Shown piece by piece: positions 17,918-26,403 of a stretch of DNA of 64,000 bases (the stretch's first letter is position 1; each line of letters opens with the position of its first letter). The position numbers were made by a program, and so were the translations under genes. The notes beneath the pieces were generated by a model. It searched no databases. It was not told the origin of the DNA and saw only the letters and a list, made by a program, of their open reading frames with translations. The stretch is from Arthrobacter sp. 18067 (GTDB lineage: Bacteria; Actinomycetota; Actinomycetes; Actinomycetales; Micrococcaceae), in contig NZ_CACSJJ010000020.1 in NCBI RefSeq assembly GCF_902706295.1, positions 60,113 through 124,112 of the forward strand. Direction: 5' to 3'.

Positions 17918-19122
17918 ACTTCCACTTCGGATCCTGCGGCGAGTTCCGTGACGCCGATGGGGATCTGGACCAGGGCATTGGCGCGGGCCAAGGCGTGGAC
18001 CAGGTGGGACCCCGCGCCGCCTTCCATACGGAGGACGCCGTCCCCTGCCACGGTGCCGCGACGGACCTGGTGCTTGCCGTCCGGCGAGGTCAGCGGTTCG
18101 GCCAGCCGTGCCGTGCGAACCAGTCGCGGCGCAGGGGCTCCCACGACCTGTGAAAGGGCGGGCCGGAGGAACATTTCGAAGGAGACAAGGCAGCTGACGG
18201 GATTTCCGGGAAAGCCAAGGAATGGAACGTCGTTGAACGTCCCCAGACCCTGCGGCCCACCTGGCTGCATGGCCACAGGCAGGAAGTCGACGGCGTGTCC
18301 GGACATGGCTTGGCGGACAACTTCGTAAGCGCCCTTGCTCACTCCCCCGGTGGTCACGATGAGGTCAACGGGGGTGTCCGTATTCCGGGTGTAGCGGTGA
18401 AGGACAGACAGCAGGCTTGCAGGATCGTCGTCGGAAATACCGGCGCGAACCACGTCCAGGCCAGCCTGCCGCATGGAGGCTTCCAGCAGTGTTCCGTTGG
18501 AATCATAGATTTTGCCTGCGGTAAGTTCTTCCCCCGGCTCCACCACCTCATCTCCGGTGGTGACCAGGAGGACGCGCAAAGGCTCACGGACTTCAACGGT
18601 TGCCAGGCCCAGCGCTGCCATCAAGCCAAGCTGCGCCGGTCCCAGCAAGGTTCCGGCGGCCAAGGCCAACGCACCCTTTTCGATGTCACTGCCAGTGTTT
18701 CGGACATAGGTACCGGGAGCGACGGCAGGCACGTCGACGACGGCATCTCTTCTTGTGGCATCCGGGAAAGAGTTGGGGGTCGCCTTCTCGATGGGTACGA
18801 CGGCGTCAGCCCCGTCGGGGATCATGGCTCCAGTCATGATGGGGGCGGCGAAGCCGGCCTTCAGAGCTGCCGGCGCGGCACCTGCGGGGACGGGCGCCGC
18901 TACCCAAAGCTGCCCACCGTCGTCGGGAATGTCTTGGGAGCGAACGGCAAAGCCGTCCATCTGGGAGTTGGCAAAGGGTGGCAGGGAGAGCGGCGCGTAG
19001 ACGTCGACGGCGAGCGGCTTTCCCAGCGCTTCGAGCAATGGCACACGGCGGTTGCCCCGGGGGGTCGCGCCTGCCAGCAGTTCCGCCACTGCTTGACGGT
19101 GGGCTGCAACTGATCTGGGCAC
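17905..19122 (-). CDS. moeA: Molybdopterin molybdotransferase MoeA
   Basis: About 405 residues. It inserts molybdate into adenylated molybdopterin. Blocks seen are PLSLPPFANSQMDGFAV, VAPGTYVRNTGSDIEKG, LLVTTGDEVVEPGE with the KIYDSNG motif, and LIVTTGGVSKGAYEVV. The C-terminal domain IV follows. The frame opens with an ATG at 19128 directly touching AGGAGG. The GTG at 19122 lies six bases behind that sequence and is the likelier start. It is the first gene of moeA-moaC-moaB-moaE. Confidence 0.94.
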   Translation of the reverse strand: MPRSVAAHRQAVAELLAGATPRGNRRVPLLEALGKPLAVDVYAPLSLPPFANSQMDGFAVRSQDIPDDGGQLWVAAPVPAGAAPAALKAGFAAPIMTGAMIPDGADAVVPIEKATPNSFPDATRRDAVVDVPAVAPGTYVRNTGSDIEKGALALAAGTLLGPAQLGLMAALGLATVEVREPLRVLLVTTGDEVVEPGEELTAGKIYDSNGTLLEASMRQAGLDVVRAGISDDDPASLLSVLHRYTRNTDTPVDLIVTTGGVSKGAYEVVRQAMSGHAVDFLPVAMQPGGPQGLGTFNDVPFLGFPGNPVSCLVSFEMFLRPALSQVVGAPAPRLVRTARLAEPLTSPDGKHQVRRGTVAGDGVLRMEGGAGSHLVHALARANALVQIPIGVTELAAGSEVEVWML

Positions 19123-19186
19123 GGTCATCCTCCTGTGTGGATACGCTGGCTTCCGGGAAATCTCCGGACGTACCCAGACTAGGGCC

Positions 19187-20815
19187 TCAGCCCACCTTCA
19201 CGCTGATGGTGTGATAGCCCGTGGCGCCGTCAGGAGCCACCGCGGCCTTGTCTTCGGTCTGCGGTTCGCCGGTGGAGTCGGTAGCCCGCACTTGGACCTC
19301 GTAGTCGCCTGGCGTGAGCTCGATGCCGAGTTGCCACTGGTACCAAGTATCGGTGGAGATGGCGCTGGCGAGGGTGGCCCGCTGCCATGGTCCGCGGTTG
19401 ACGCGGAGCTCTACGCCGTTGATGCCCCGGTGCTGCGCCCAGGCCACACCACCGAATTGGACTTTGCCGGCTTGGACTGTCCTGCCGCTGCGGGGTACAT
19501 CGATGCGGGATTGCGTTTTGATGGGTCCGTGATCGCTCCAGCCGCGTGGCGTCCAATAGGCGGTGTCGTCCGCGAAGCGTGTGACTTTGAGTTCCGTGAG
19601 CCATTTGGTGGCCGAAACAAAGCCGTACAGTCCCGGCACGATCATGCGCACCGGGAAACCGTGTTCGAGCGGAAGCGGCTCGCCATTCATACCGACGGCC
19701 AACAGTGCGTCGCGGTCGTCGGTGAGTGCCTCCAAGGGGGTGCTGGCCGTCCAACCGTCGTTGCTGGTGGACAGCACCATATCCGCGCCGGGCTTTGGCC
19801 CGGCCATGGCCAGCAGTTCCCGGACCGGCCAGCCCAGCCAAAGGGCGTTTCCGATAAGGTCGCCACCGACGTTATTGGACACGCAGGCGATGGTGATGTG
19901 CCGCTCCGTCATGGGTTTGGCGAGGAGGGTGGCGAAATCCAGTTCGATTTCCCGCTCCACCATTCCAGTGACCTTCAACTTCCAGGCAGGCGGATCGATG
20001 GCAGGCACCGTCAGGGCTGTGTCGATCCTGTAGAAGTCGGCATTCGGGGTCACCAAGGGGCTGATGCCATCCACGGAGAGGGTTGCGCCTGCGGGGATGG
20101 CTTGTGGTGCTGTGGCGGGTTCGGGGAGTGTCATGGAGCCCCGGAAACCTGAAGCCACCGCCGTCGCCCGGGTGAGGACGGCGGTAACAGTTCCGGCCAC
20201 GACCGCGGCGATGGATGTTCCGGCGAGCGCGTTCAGGAAGCTCCGCCTGGCCAAGGGCGCAGGATCGTTGCCCTGCCGGGCTGGCGTTCTGTTCGACGGA
20301 GCCCACGTCGTCAGGCGGCGTATGAGCGTGCGCAACAGCAGCATCGTGACAACCGCCGCGACGATCGGGGCCAGGGCCGCCTGCGGGCTTGCCTGTGCAC
20401 GCGTCACGACGGCGGTCAGGCCAGCCGCTCCGGCCAGCCCGGCCAGTACCAGGCCCCAGCCAGCGCGGCGACGCTCCAGCACACCCGCGAGCGCCGCCAG
20501 CATCCCGGCGACGATCCCGATGGAAGCAATCAAGACGACCTTGTCCGCCGTACCGAACAACTGCACAGCCAGGTCCTTCACGCCCGGAGGCACCGCATCG
20601 ATCACTGCTCCACCAAGGGCCGTGACCGGGGAAACCAAGGGGCTCAGCAAACCGGCGGTCAATTCACCTGCGGCGATCCCCGCACCTCCGGAAGCTATTC
20701 CGGCCGCGGCTGCCCACCGGCCGGGGTGGAGGTGGCCTTGTGGTGTTGGCGGCGTAGCGGGTTCCGCTGTGCCCACGCGCGGGTCCGGTTTGTCAACGCT
20801 GCTGGGCGTGCTCAT
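19187..20815 (-). CDS. Membrane-anchored molybdopterin-dependent oxidoreductase (sulfite oxidase family)
   Basis: 542 residues. About five hydrophobic segments fill residues 30-230. Then come a Mo-pterin-binding domain with the probable molybdenum-ligand cysteine in ITIACVSNNVGG near 311, and a C-terminal Mo-co dimerisation, immunoglobulin-like domain (GVAWAQHRGINGVELRVN). No haem-binding motif is visible. The substrate is unknown; the family includes sulfite oxidases and YedY/MsrP-like reductases. Its ATG overlaps the histidine kinase stop (ATGA), tying it to the two-component system, and it lies next to the cofactor genes it needs. Confidence 0.9.
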   Translation of the reverse strand: MSTPSSVDKPDPRVGTAEPATPPTPQGHLHPGRWAAAAGIASGGAGIAAGELTAGLLSPLVSPVTALGGAVIDAVPPGVKDLAVQLFGTADKVVLIASIGIVAGMLAALAGVLERRRAGWGLVLAGLAGAAGLTAVVTRAQASPQAALAPIVAAVVTMLLLRTLIRRLTTWAPSNRTPARQGNDPAPLARRSFLNALAGTSIAAVVAGTVTAVLTRATAVASGFRGSMTLPEPATAPQAIPAGATLSVDGISPLVTPNADFYRIDTALTVPAIDPPAWKLKVTGMVEREIELDFATLLAKPMTERHITIACVSNNVGGDLIGNALWLGWPVRELLAMAGPKPGADMVLSTSNDGWTASTPLEALTDDRDALLAVGMNGEPLPLEHGFPVRMIVPGLYGFVSATKWLTELKVTRFADDTAYWTPRGWSDHGPIKTQSRIDVPRSGRTVQAGKVQFGGVAWAQHRGINGVELRVNRGPWQRATLASAISTDTWYQWQLGIELTPGDYEVQVRATDSTGEPQTEDKAAVAPDGATGYHTISVKVG

Positions 20816-22128
20816 GATGCGCCTCCTGGGCGTTTGTCACGTGAAGTCCCGGATGTGGCCGGGACGGAAGAAGATGGCGGGTAGGTCTCCGGCGATGGGG
20901 ACACAGCCGGATGGGACACGGCCGGAAGGGACACGGCCGGAAGTGATCCTGCCGGTAGTGACAGGGCAAAGCGGCAGCCGCCGTCGACGTTGTCCACGGT
21001 GACGGATCCGCCGTGTGCCTTGACGATCCCCGCAACCATGCTCAGTCCGATGCCGGCGCCGTTGTAGCTGCCCTGCAGTCCCTCGGCTGTACCGCGGGCG
21101 GGGTCTTTCTGCCAGCCTGTTTCAAACAAATGCGGGAGGTCCTCATCCGGGATGCCGCCGCACTGGTCCTGCACGGCAATCACGGCGTTGCCGCCATTCC
21201 CTCCGATGCCGTTCAGTCCAGTGTCGTCCCGTCCGACACTGACGTGGACGTCGGTGTCGGGCCGACTGTAGATGACGGCGTTCAACAGGATGTTCCGCAC
21301 GGCCCGCGCCAGGCTGGGTCCGTCGGCGACGGCCATGCACTCACGGTCCCCGCCGCCGTCGAGCCTGATGCCACGTTTGGCGGCCAGCGGCGCCAGATCA
21401 GACAAAGCATCACTGACGAGGTCGTAAAGATCCAGGGGCTCGGCGCGCAGGCGGAGGCTGCCGGCCTGGATCTTGGACAGTTCCAGGAGGTCATTGACCA
21501 TGGCGGTCATCTGCTCGGTCTGCCCGATGATTTTCCGGTAATACCCCGGCACATCGGAGGCCATGCCGTCCTCAAGTGCTTCGGTCATGGCGCGCATGCT
21601 GGCCAAGGGTGTTCGAAGGTCATGCGAAATCCACGACACAAGCTCACGCCGGGCAGTCTCAATGGCGGCTTCCCGCTCACGGGACTCGGCAAGACTGCGG
21701 CTGCTGGCTTCAAGCTCCTGGGCCAGTTCGGCAAGTTCCGACGTCATGGCGGGGGCGGCACCCCGCCCCTCCCCCGTGGAGTGCTCCAGAGTTTCACCGC
21801 GTCCGAGGCGCCGAGCAGCGTCCACCAGCTGGGCCGCGTTGCGGGAGACGCCGGCACCGAGCATAAGGGACAGTGCAACAGCTACTGCAGAGGCCATTGC
21901 CAGGATGTACCACATGACCTCAAGGTCCCTCGCTGAGATAAACATCGCGTTGAAGGCGCTGACCATGCCCGCCACGAGCACCGCAACAGTTGCCACCACC
22001 ACCAAGCAGATCTGGGCGAGCACCGAGGCCCGGCGAAGCAATCGCAGGAGCACCAAGGTGGTGGCGCCGATGAGCACCGCCCAGAACAGGACCCAGGCGA
22101 GGATGGTCCAGAGTTCACTGCCCTCCAT
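20812..22128 (-). CDS. Sensor histidine kinase
   Basis: About 438 residues from MEGSELW (GGGAG precedes the ATG). Membrane helices lie at about 8-30, 40-58 and 70-95. A HAMP-like linker (GAGVSRNAAQLVDAARRLGRG) and a HisKA domain with phospho-accepting His169 (SWISHDLRTPL) follow. The HATPase domain shows an N box (RNILLNAVIYS) and a G2 box (GAGIGLSMV). The C-terminal tail repeats Pro/Ala/Val/Ser units. There is almost no extracytoplasmic loop, so the signal may be sensed in the membrane. It overlaps the response-regulator gene by 14 bases and the molybdoenzyme by four. Confidence 0.93.
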   Translation of the reverse strand: MEGSELWTILAWVLFWAVLIGATTLVLLRLLRRASVLAQICLVVVATVAVLVAGMVSAFNAMFISARDLEVMWYILAMASAVAVALSLMLGAGVSRNAAQLVDAARRLGRGETLEHSTGEGRGAAPAMTSELAELAQELEASSRSLAESREREAAIETARRELVSWISHDLRTPLASMRAMTEALEDGMASDVPGYYRKIIGQTEQMTAMVNDLLELSKIQAGSLRLRAEPLDLYDLVSDALSDLAPLAAKRGIRLDGGGDRECMAVADGPSLARAVRNILLNAVIYSRPDTDVHVSVGRDDTGLNGIGGNGGNAVIAVQDQCGGIPDEDLPHLFETGWQKDPARGTAEGLQGSYNGAGIGLSMVAGIVKAHGGSVTVDNVDGGCRFALSLPAGSLPAVSLPAVSHPAVSPSPETYPPSSSVPATSGTSRDKRPGGAS

Positions 22129-22882
22129 GGCCACGCTCCCCGCCAGCGACGTGGCCGGCCTCGTCGCCGGCGGTGGAATCGAACCGGTAACCGACACCCC
22201 AGACCGTCTTGAGCATCTCTGGCTTGGTGGGGTTGGCTTCGATCTTTTCCCGCAGGCGACGAACGTGGACTGTAACAGTGGACAGATCTCCGAAGTCCCA
22301 GCCCCATACGGCCTTGATGAGTTCTTCCCGGCTGAAGACCTGGTTGGGCCGGCGCATCAGGAAAGCCAGGAGATCGAATTCACGGACCGTCAGCGCCAGG
22401 GGAACTCCGCGGTGCGTGACCGTCCGGGAAGCGGGATCGAGTGCAAGGCCCGCAGCTTCGACCGGTGGTTCCGGCGTGAACTCCTTGATGCTCCGCCGCA
22501 GCACCGACTTCACCCGGAGAACCAGTTCCCGGGGCGAGAAGGGCTTGGTGACATAGTCGTCGGCTCCCATCTCCAAACCGAGGATCCGGTCGTCTTCGGT
22601 TCCCAAAGCCGTCACCATGATCACCGGTACGCTCATGGTTTGGCGGAGCCGGCGACACACCTCAACGCCATCCAGTCCTGGCAACATGCGATCCAGGATC
22701 ACCAGGTCTGGTTGTCGCGAAGCTGCGACCTTGAGCGCGGTGAAGCCGTCCCCTGCCATATCCACTTGGAAGCCTGCCTGAAGCAGGTAGTCGCGGACGA
22801 CGGCAGCGATGGTCTCCTCGTCTTCGACCAGGAGGATCCGGCGGTTCCCTGGTTCCGCTGGTGGTGTCGTAGATGTGGTCAC
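22115..22882 (-). CDS. OmpR-family response regulator
   Basis: 255 residues. The receiver domain has acidic residues DEE at 21-23, phospho-acceptor Asp64 (LVILDRMLPGLDG) and Lys113 (ADDYVTKPFS). The winged-helix DNA-binding domain (LTVREFDLLAFLMRRPNQVF, TVHVRRLREKIE) is complete. GTG start, six bases behind TATGCT. It is the first gene of the regulator-kinase-molybdoenzyme operon. The partner is the overlapping kinase; an obvious target is its own operon or the divergent moaA promoter (inference). Confidence 0.95.
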   Translation of the reverse strand: MTTSTTPPAEPGNRRILLVEDEETIAAVVRDYLLQAGFQVDMAGDGFTALKVAASRQPDLVILDRMLPGLDGVEVCRRLRQTMSVPVIMVTALGTEDDRILGLEMGADDYVTKPFSPRELVLRVKSVLRRSIKEFTPEPPVEAAGLALDPASRTVTHRGVPLALTVREFDLLAFLMRRPNQVFSREELIKAVWGWDFGDLSTVTVHVRRLREKIEANPTKPEMLKTVWGVGYRFDSTAGDEAGHVAGGERGHGGQ

Positions 22883-22888
22883 GCTTTC

Positions 22889-22894
22889 AGCATA
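22889..22894 (-). promoter_or_regulatory. -10 box of the two-component/molybdoenzyme operon
   Basis: TATGCT on the minus strand, six bases before the GTG of the response regulator; leaderless layout. Confidence 0.5.
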
Positions 22895-23004
22895 GGTTTG
22901 CCGGCGGTGCCGGGCACCCGATCCGGGCGTCCAGGACGCAAGTGTATGGAATCCGTAAGAACTGTGTGACTGTAACCGGTGTCACTGATCCTGCCATGGT
23001 GGCG

Positions 23005-23010
23005 TAGCCT
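23005..23010 (+). promoter_or_regulatory. -10 box of moaA
   Basis: TAGCCT, six bases before the moaA ATG. It is divergent from the response-regulator promoter, with about 110 bases between the two -10 boxes. Confidence 0.45.
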
Positions 23011-23016
23011 GAATTT

Positions 23017-24156
23017 ATGAGTGTTCAGCTGGGCATGCCGGTGCCCCCTTCGGGCGTCGCCGCAGGAAACAAGGAAACTGGCGCCGCGGTCCCGCCACCG
23101 CGTCCCGCAGGCACGCCTGCGGGTTTGTGGGACCGCTATGGCAGGCGGGCTACGGATATGCGTCTTTCCCTGACGGACAAATGCAACCTGCGCTGTACCT
23201 ATTGCATGCCGGCCGAGGGGCTGGAATGGCTCTCGAAACAAGCCGTGATGACCAAGGATGAAATCATCCGCATCGTCCGCATCGGCGTCGAAGCCCTGGG
23301 CGTGCGGGAACTCCGTCTCACCGGCGGCGAGCCCTTGGTCCGCGCTGACCTGGTGGACATTATTTCCGGTATTCGAAACGACCACCCGGAACTCCCCATC
23401 TCCATGACCACCAATGGTGTGGGCCTGGATAAGAAGGCCGCGGCGCTCAAGGCAGCGGGCCTCACCAGGATCAACGTCTCGCTCGACTCCCTGCACGAGG
23501 AGACCTTCACCAAACTCACCCGCCGTCCGTTCCTGGATCGTGTCCTGGCCGGCGTCGATGCCGCCTGGGCGGCCGGCCTGGGCCCGGTCAAACTGAATGC
23601 CGTGCTGATGCGCGGGATCAACGACGCCGAATCACCGGACCTGCTGTCATGGGCCTTGGGCCGCGGCTACGAGCTTCGCTTCATCGAACAGATGCCCTTG
23701 GACGCCGATCATGGTTGGACGCGGCGCAACATGATCACGGCCGCGGAGATCCGCGATCTGCTGTCCCGCGACTTCGTGCTGGGCCATGACCCCCGCGAAC
23801 GGGACGGCGCCCCGGCAGAACGCTTCGAAGTACGACGCCGGGACACGGCTTCCGGTGAAGCCGCGGGCCCGGTCCTCGGTACAGTTGGCATCATCGCCTC
23901 GGTCACCGAGCCGTTCTGCTCCGACTGCCGCCGGACACGCATCACTGCCGAGGGCAAGATCATGAGCTGCCTCTTCTCCCGCGAAGAGTTCGACCTCCTG
24001 GGCCTGCTTCGTGAAGGTGCCACGGACGACGAACTTGCGCAGCGGTGGCAAGATGCCATGTGGGTCAAGCCCAAGGCCCACGGCATGGACCACACTGGTC
24101 TCGGCGCAGCGGACTTCGTCCAGCCGGACCGCAGCATGAGCGCAATCGGAGGCTGA
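23017..24156 (+). CDS. moaA: GTP 3',8-cyclase MoaA
   Basis: 379 residues. It is the radical-SAM enzyme that starts molybdenum cofactor synthesis from GTP. The N-terminal cluster is C56-C60-C63 (KCNLRCTYC) and the C-terminal cluster CSDCRRTRI ... GKIMSC. The GG-dipeptide needed for activity is the very end (SAIGG). About 40 residues of Pro/Gly-rich extension precede the barrel. moaD follows four bases later. The gene is divergent from the two-component operon. Confidence 0.97.
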   Translation: MSVQLGMPVPPSGVAAGNKETGAAVPPPRPAGTPAGLWDRYGRRATDMRLSLTDKCNLRCTYCMPAEGLEWLSKQAVMTKDEIIRIVRIGVEALGVRELRLTGGEPLVRADLVDIISGIRNDHPELPISMTTNGVGLDKKAAALKAAGLTRINVSLDSLHEETFTKLTRRPFLDRVLAGVDAAWAAGLGPVKLNAVLMRGINDAESPDLLSWALGRGYELRFIEQMPLDADHGWTRRNMITAAEIRDLLSRDFVLGHDPRERDGAPAERFEVRRRDTASGEAAGPVLGTVGIIASVTEPFCSDCRRTRITAEGKIMSCLFSREEFDLLGLLREGATDDELAQRWQDAMWVKPKAHGMDHTGLGAADFVQPDRSMSAIGG

Positions 24157-24160
24157 ACCC

Positions 24161-24427
24161 TTGCTTGTCCGTTACTTCGCTGCCGCACGCGCGGCCGCCG
24201 GGGTGGAAGAAGAACATCACGTCCTCCCGGAAGGATCCAGCCTGGAGGCCCTGCTGGAAGCCGCCCTCGCCGTCGAGCGTCCGCTACCTCCAGAAGGAAC
24301 GCCACCGCTCCACCGCATCGTGGCCCGGAGCAGCTTCCTCCGCAATGAAGTGGCCGTGCGGGACCGTTCAGCTCCGCTTGGTGCGAAGGACATCATCGAT
24401 GTCCTGCCGCCTTTTGCCGGCGGCTGA
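24161..24427 (+). CDS. moaD: Molybdopterin synthase sulfur carrier subunit MoaD
   Basis: 88-residue ubiquitin-like protein starting LVRYFAAARAAAGV and ending DVLPPFAGG. The terminal GG is the site that is adenylated and thiocarboxylated. The start read is TTG, nine bases behind CGGAGG at the end of moaA. It works with MoaE, encoded on the opposite strand at the other end of the island. No moeB-like activating enzyme is in the window. Confidence 0.92.
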   Translation: MLVRYFAAARAAAGVEEEHHVLPEGSSLEALLEAALAVERPLPPEGTPPLHRIVARSSFLRNEVAVRDRSAPLGAKDIIDVLPPFAGG

Positions 24428-24430
24428 GGT

Positions 24431-24892
24431 TCAAGCTTTCCTGAACACGCTCTTCAGCAGTGGGCTGAATCCGGCTGTCCCCTCGAGCCGGAGGTCGGCT
24501 GTGTGCACCAGCACGCCATCTTCTACGCGGAAAGTGTGCTTGGCTACGCCGTCTGCCGTTCGGCGCTCCAAGGTCAACGTTCCAGCGTTCCACGTTCCCC
24601 GAACGGGGCTGGCAGGGGGCCGGCCCATGCTGTCCACGTAGTACCACAGGGTGTCTCCGTGGTCCCGGTCCACCGTGAACATGCCGTGCCCCTCGAAATG
24701 CGTACCGTCGGCTTCGCGGTGCCTGTAACTCTGGACCACGGCGTACCCTCCGGCGGCCCTGGTGAATACCACCTCGGCGTCGGCTGTCCGGGCACTCCCC
24801 CACGGCGAGGCCGCTATCTCCGTGATTCCCCGCCAGTGACCGATGAAGTCGTGCAGCATCTCCGCAGCTTGGCCGCTTGAGGGCAGATCCAT
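24431..24892 (-). CDS. DUF1579 family protein
   Basis: 153-residue, probably lipocalin-like beta-barrel protein. The start MLHDFIGHWRGITEI resembles the DUF1579 opening (LxxLxGxWxG). Alternating beta-strands with Trp/Tyr residues follow (FTVDRDHGDTLWYYVDSMG). Its function is unknown. GGAG precedes the ATG. It converges on moaD with three bases between the stops and is separated from the M16 peptidase gene by a terminator-like hairpin. Confidence 0.75.
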   Translation of the reverse strand: MDLPSSGQAAEMLHDFIGHWRGITEIAASPWGSARTADAEVVFTRAAGGYAVVQSYRHREADGTHFEGHGMFTVDRDHGDTLWYYVDSMGRPPASPVRGTWNAGTLTLERRTADGVAKHTFRVEDGVLVHTADLRLEGTAGFSPLLKSVFRKA

Positions 24893-24909
24893 CTCGTCTC
24901 CAAAGTAGT

Positions 24910-24946
24910 CAGGGCAGCATCATCACTGTGTGATCATGCTGCCCTG
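24910..24946. terminator. Terminator after the M16 peptidase gene
   Basis: CAGGGCAGCAT / ATGCTGCCCTG arms (24910-24920 and 24936-24946) with an inner ATCAC/GTGAT stem. It lies just beyond the stop of the pnp-M16 operon. Confidence 0.75.
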
Positions 24947-24970
24947 CTGACAGTGCGGGAGTCCAGAGAC

Positions 24971-26314
24971 TTAGAGGCCGAACGTCTCGGTTTCCTCAAA
25001 CGGACCGACGACGGTGATGGTGCGGGGTGCGGCTGCGAGCTCGCGGGCCAGGTCCTGCACTTCATCCACCGTGACGGCCTGTATCCGGGCCAGGGTTTCG
25101 TCAATGTCCTGGAATTCTCCGGACACGAGCTCCGCCCGGCCCAACCGTGACATCCGTGATCCCGTGTCCTCGAGCGCCAGGACAATTCCACCGCTGAGCT
25201 GTCCTACGGCCTTGCGGAGTTCTTCTTCGGTAATGCCATCCGTGGCCAACTTCTCCAGCTCGACGCCCAGGAGCTCCAGCACCTGGCGGACCTTCGAAGG
25301 GGTGCACCCGGCGTACATGCCGAAGTACCCGGCATCGGCGTAGGCCGCAGTGAAGGAGTACGTGGAGTACACCAGGCCACGCTTCTCGCGGATTTCCTGG
25401 AACAGCCTGGAGGACATGCCGCCGCCCAGCACGGCGTTGAGCACGCTCATGACGAAACGGCGGTCATCAGTTGCGACGATCGTGGGGCACCCCATGATGA
25501 TGTTCGCTTGCTCAACGGGGCGCTTGACCACGTGAAGGCCTGACGTCCCCGTGATGACAGCCCGTTCAGTCCCGCGGCGCTTGACGGGGGCCGCATCAGC
25601 ATCCAGCTGCCAGCCCGCAGCCGTCAGGGCATCGAGCACAAGGTCACAGACGACGTCGTGATCCAGGCCGCCCGCGGCGGTGATGACCAGTTCCTCAGGA
25701 CGGTAGTAGCGCTGGTAGTGCGCCCAGACCGAGTCCCGTGCCACAGCTTTGATGGCGTCAGGCGTTCCACCGATGGGGCGGGCCAGCGGATGCCTGCCGA
25801 GCACAGCTTCCACGAACTTCTCATGCGCGACGTCGGTGGGATCATCGCTGTCCATCGCGATTTCCTCAAGGATGACGTCGCGTTCCTGCTCCAGCTCGGC
25901 AGGATCGAGGACCGCACCGGTGATCATGTCGGCAATCACGTCGATGGCCATGGGCAAGTCCGTGTCCAGCACCCTGGCGAAGTAGCAGGTGCTTTCCTTC
26001 GCAGTGGCAGCATTCGACTCGCCGCCAACCTCATCGAAGGCCGATGCGATCTCCAAGGCCGTGCGCCTCTTGGTGCCCTTGAACAACAAGTGCTCAAGGA
26101 AGTGCGTGGAACCGTGCTGGCCGTCCGCTTCGTCGCGCGAACCCACTGCCACCCAAAACCCGATGGTGGCCGAACGCTGACCGGGCATTGCCTCGGTCAA
26201 GACGCGCACGCCGCCGGGCAGGACTGAGCGCCGCACGACGGAACCGCCCTCGGCACCATGGATCAATTCGCCACCCGGAAGGGTCTGCTCCAGCGGCAAG
26301 GGTACGACAGTCAT
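24971..26314 (-). CDS. M16 family metallopeptidase
   Basis: 447 residues with the inverted zinc motif HxxEH at about 71-75 (THFLEHLLFKG) and the family landmarks EVGGESNAATAKEST and EEIAMDSDDP. The second, inactive-like M16 domain fills the C-terminus (RGLVYSTYSF). Homologues next to pnp are annotated as PqqL/processing-peptidase-like enzymes; their natural substrates are unclear. The frame begins with a TTG, but the ATG at 26314 follows AAAGG and is preferred. It is transcribed behind pnp. Confidence 0.92.
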   Translation of the reverse strand: MTVVPLPLEQTLPGGELIHGAEGGSVVRRSVLPGGVRVLTEAMPGQRSATIGFWVAVGSRDEADGQHGSTHFLEHLLFKGTKRRTALEIASAFDEVGGESNAATAKESTCYFARVLDTDLPMAIDVIADMITGAVLDPAELEQERDVILEEIAMDSDDPTDVAHEKFVEAVLGRHPLARPIGGTPDAIKAVARDSVWAHYQRYYRPEELVITAAGGLDHDVVCDLVLDALTAAGWQLDADAAPVKRRGTERAVITGTSGLHVVKRPVEQANIIMGCPTIVATDDRRFVMSVLNAVLGGGMSSRLFQEIREKRGLVYSTYSFTAAYADAGYFGMYAGCTPSKVRQVLELLGVELEKLATDGITEEELRKAVGQLSGGIVLALEDTGSRMSRLGRAELVSGEFQDIDETLARIQAVTVDEVQDLARELAAAPRTITVVGPFEETETFGL

Positions 26315-26348
26315 CAAGGCCTTTCAGGTTTTCGGGTTAAGGCCGGAA

Positions 26349-26381
26349 GGGCCGGTGGAGCTTTTTCAAGCCCACCGGCCC
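26349..26381. terminator. Hairpin between pnp and the M16 peptidase gene
   Basis: GGGCCGGTGG / CCACCGGCCC arms with an inner GCTT/AAGC stem around TTTC. On the minus strand it follows the pnp stop by about 20 bases. It may be a partial terminator or an RNA-processing point inside the operon. Confidence 0.55.
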
Positions 26382-26403
26382 CGCCGGGTGTACTGCTTAC
26401 AGA

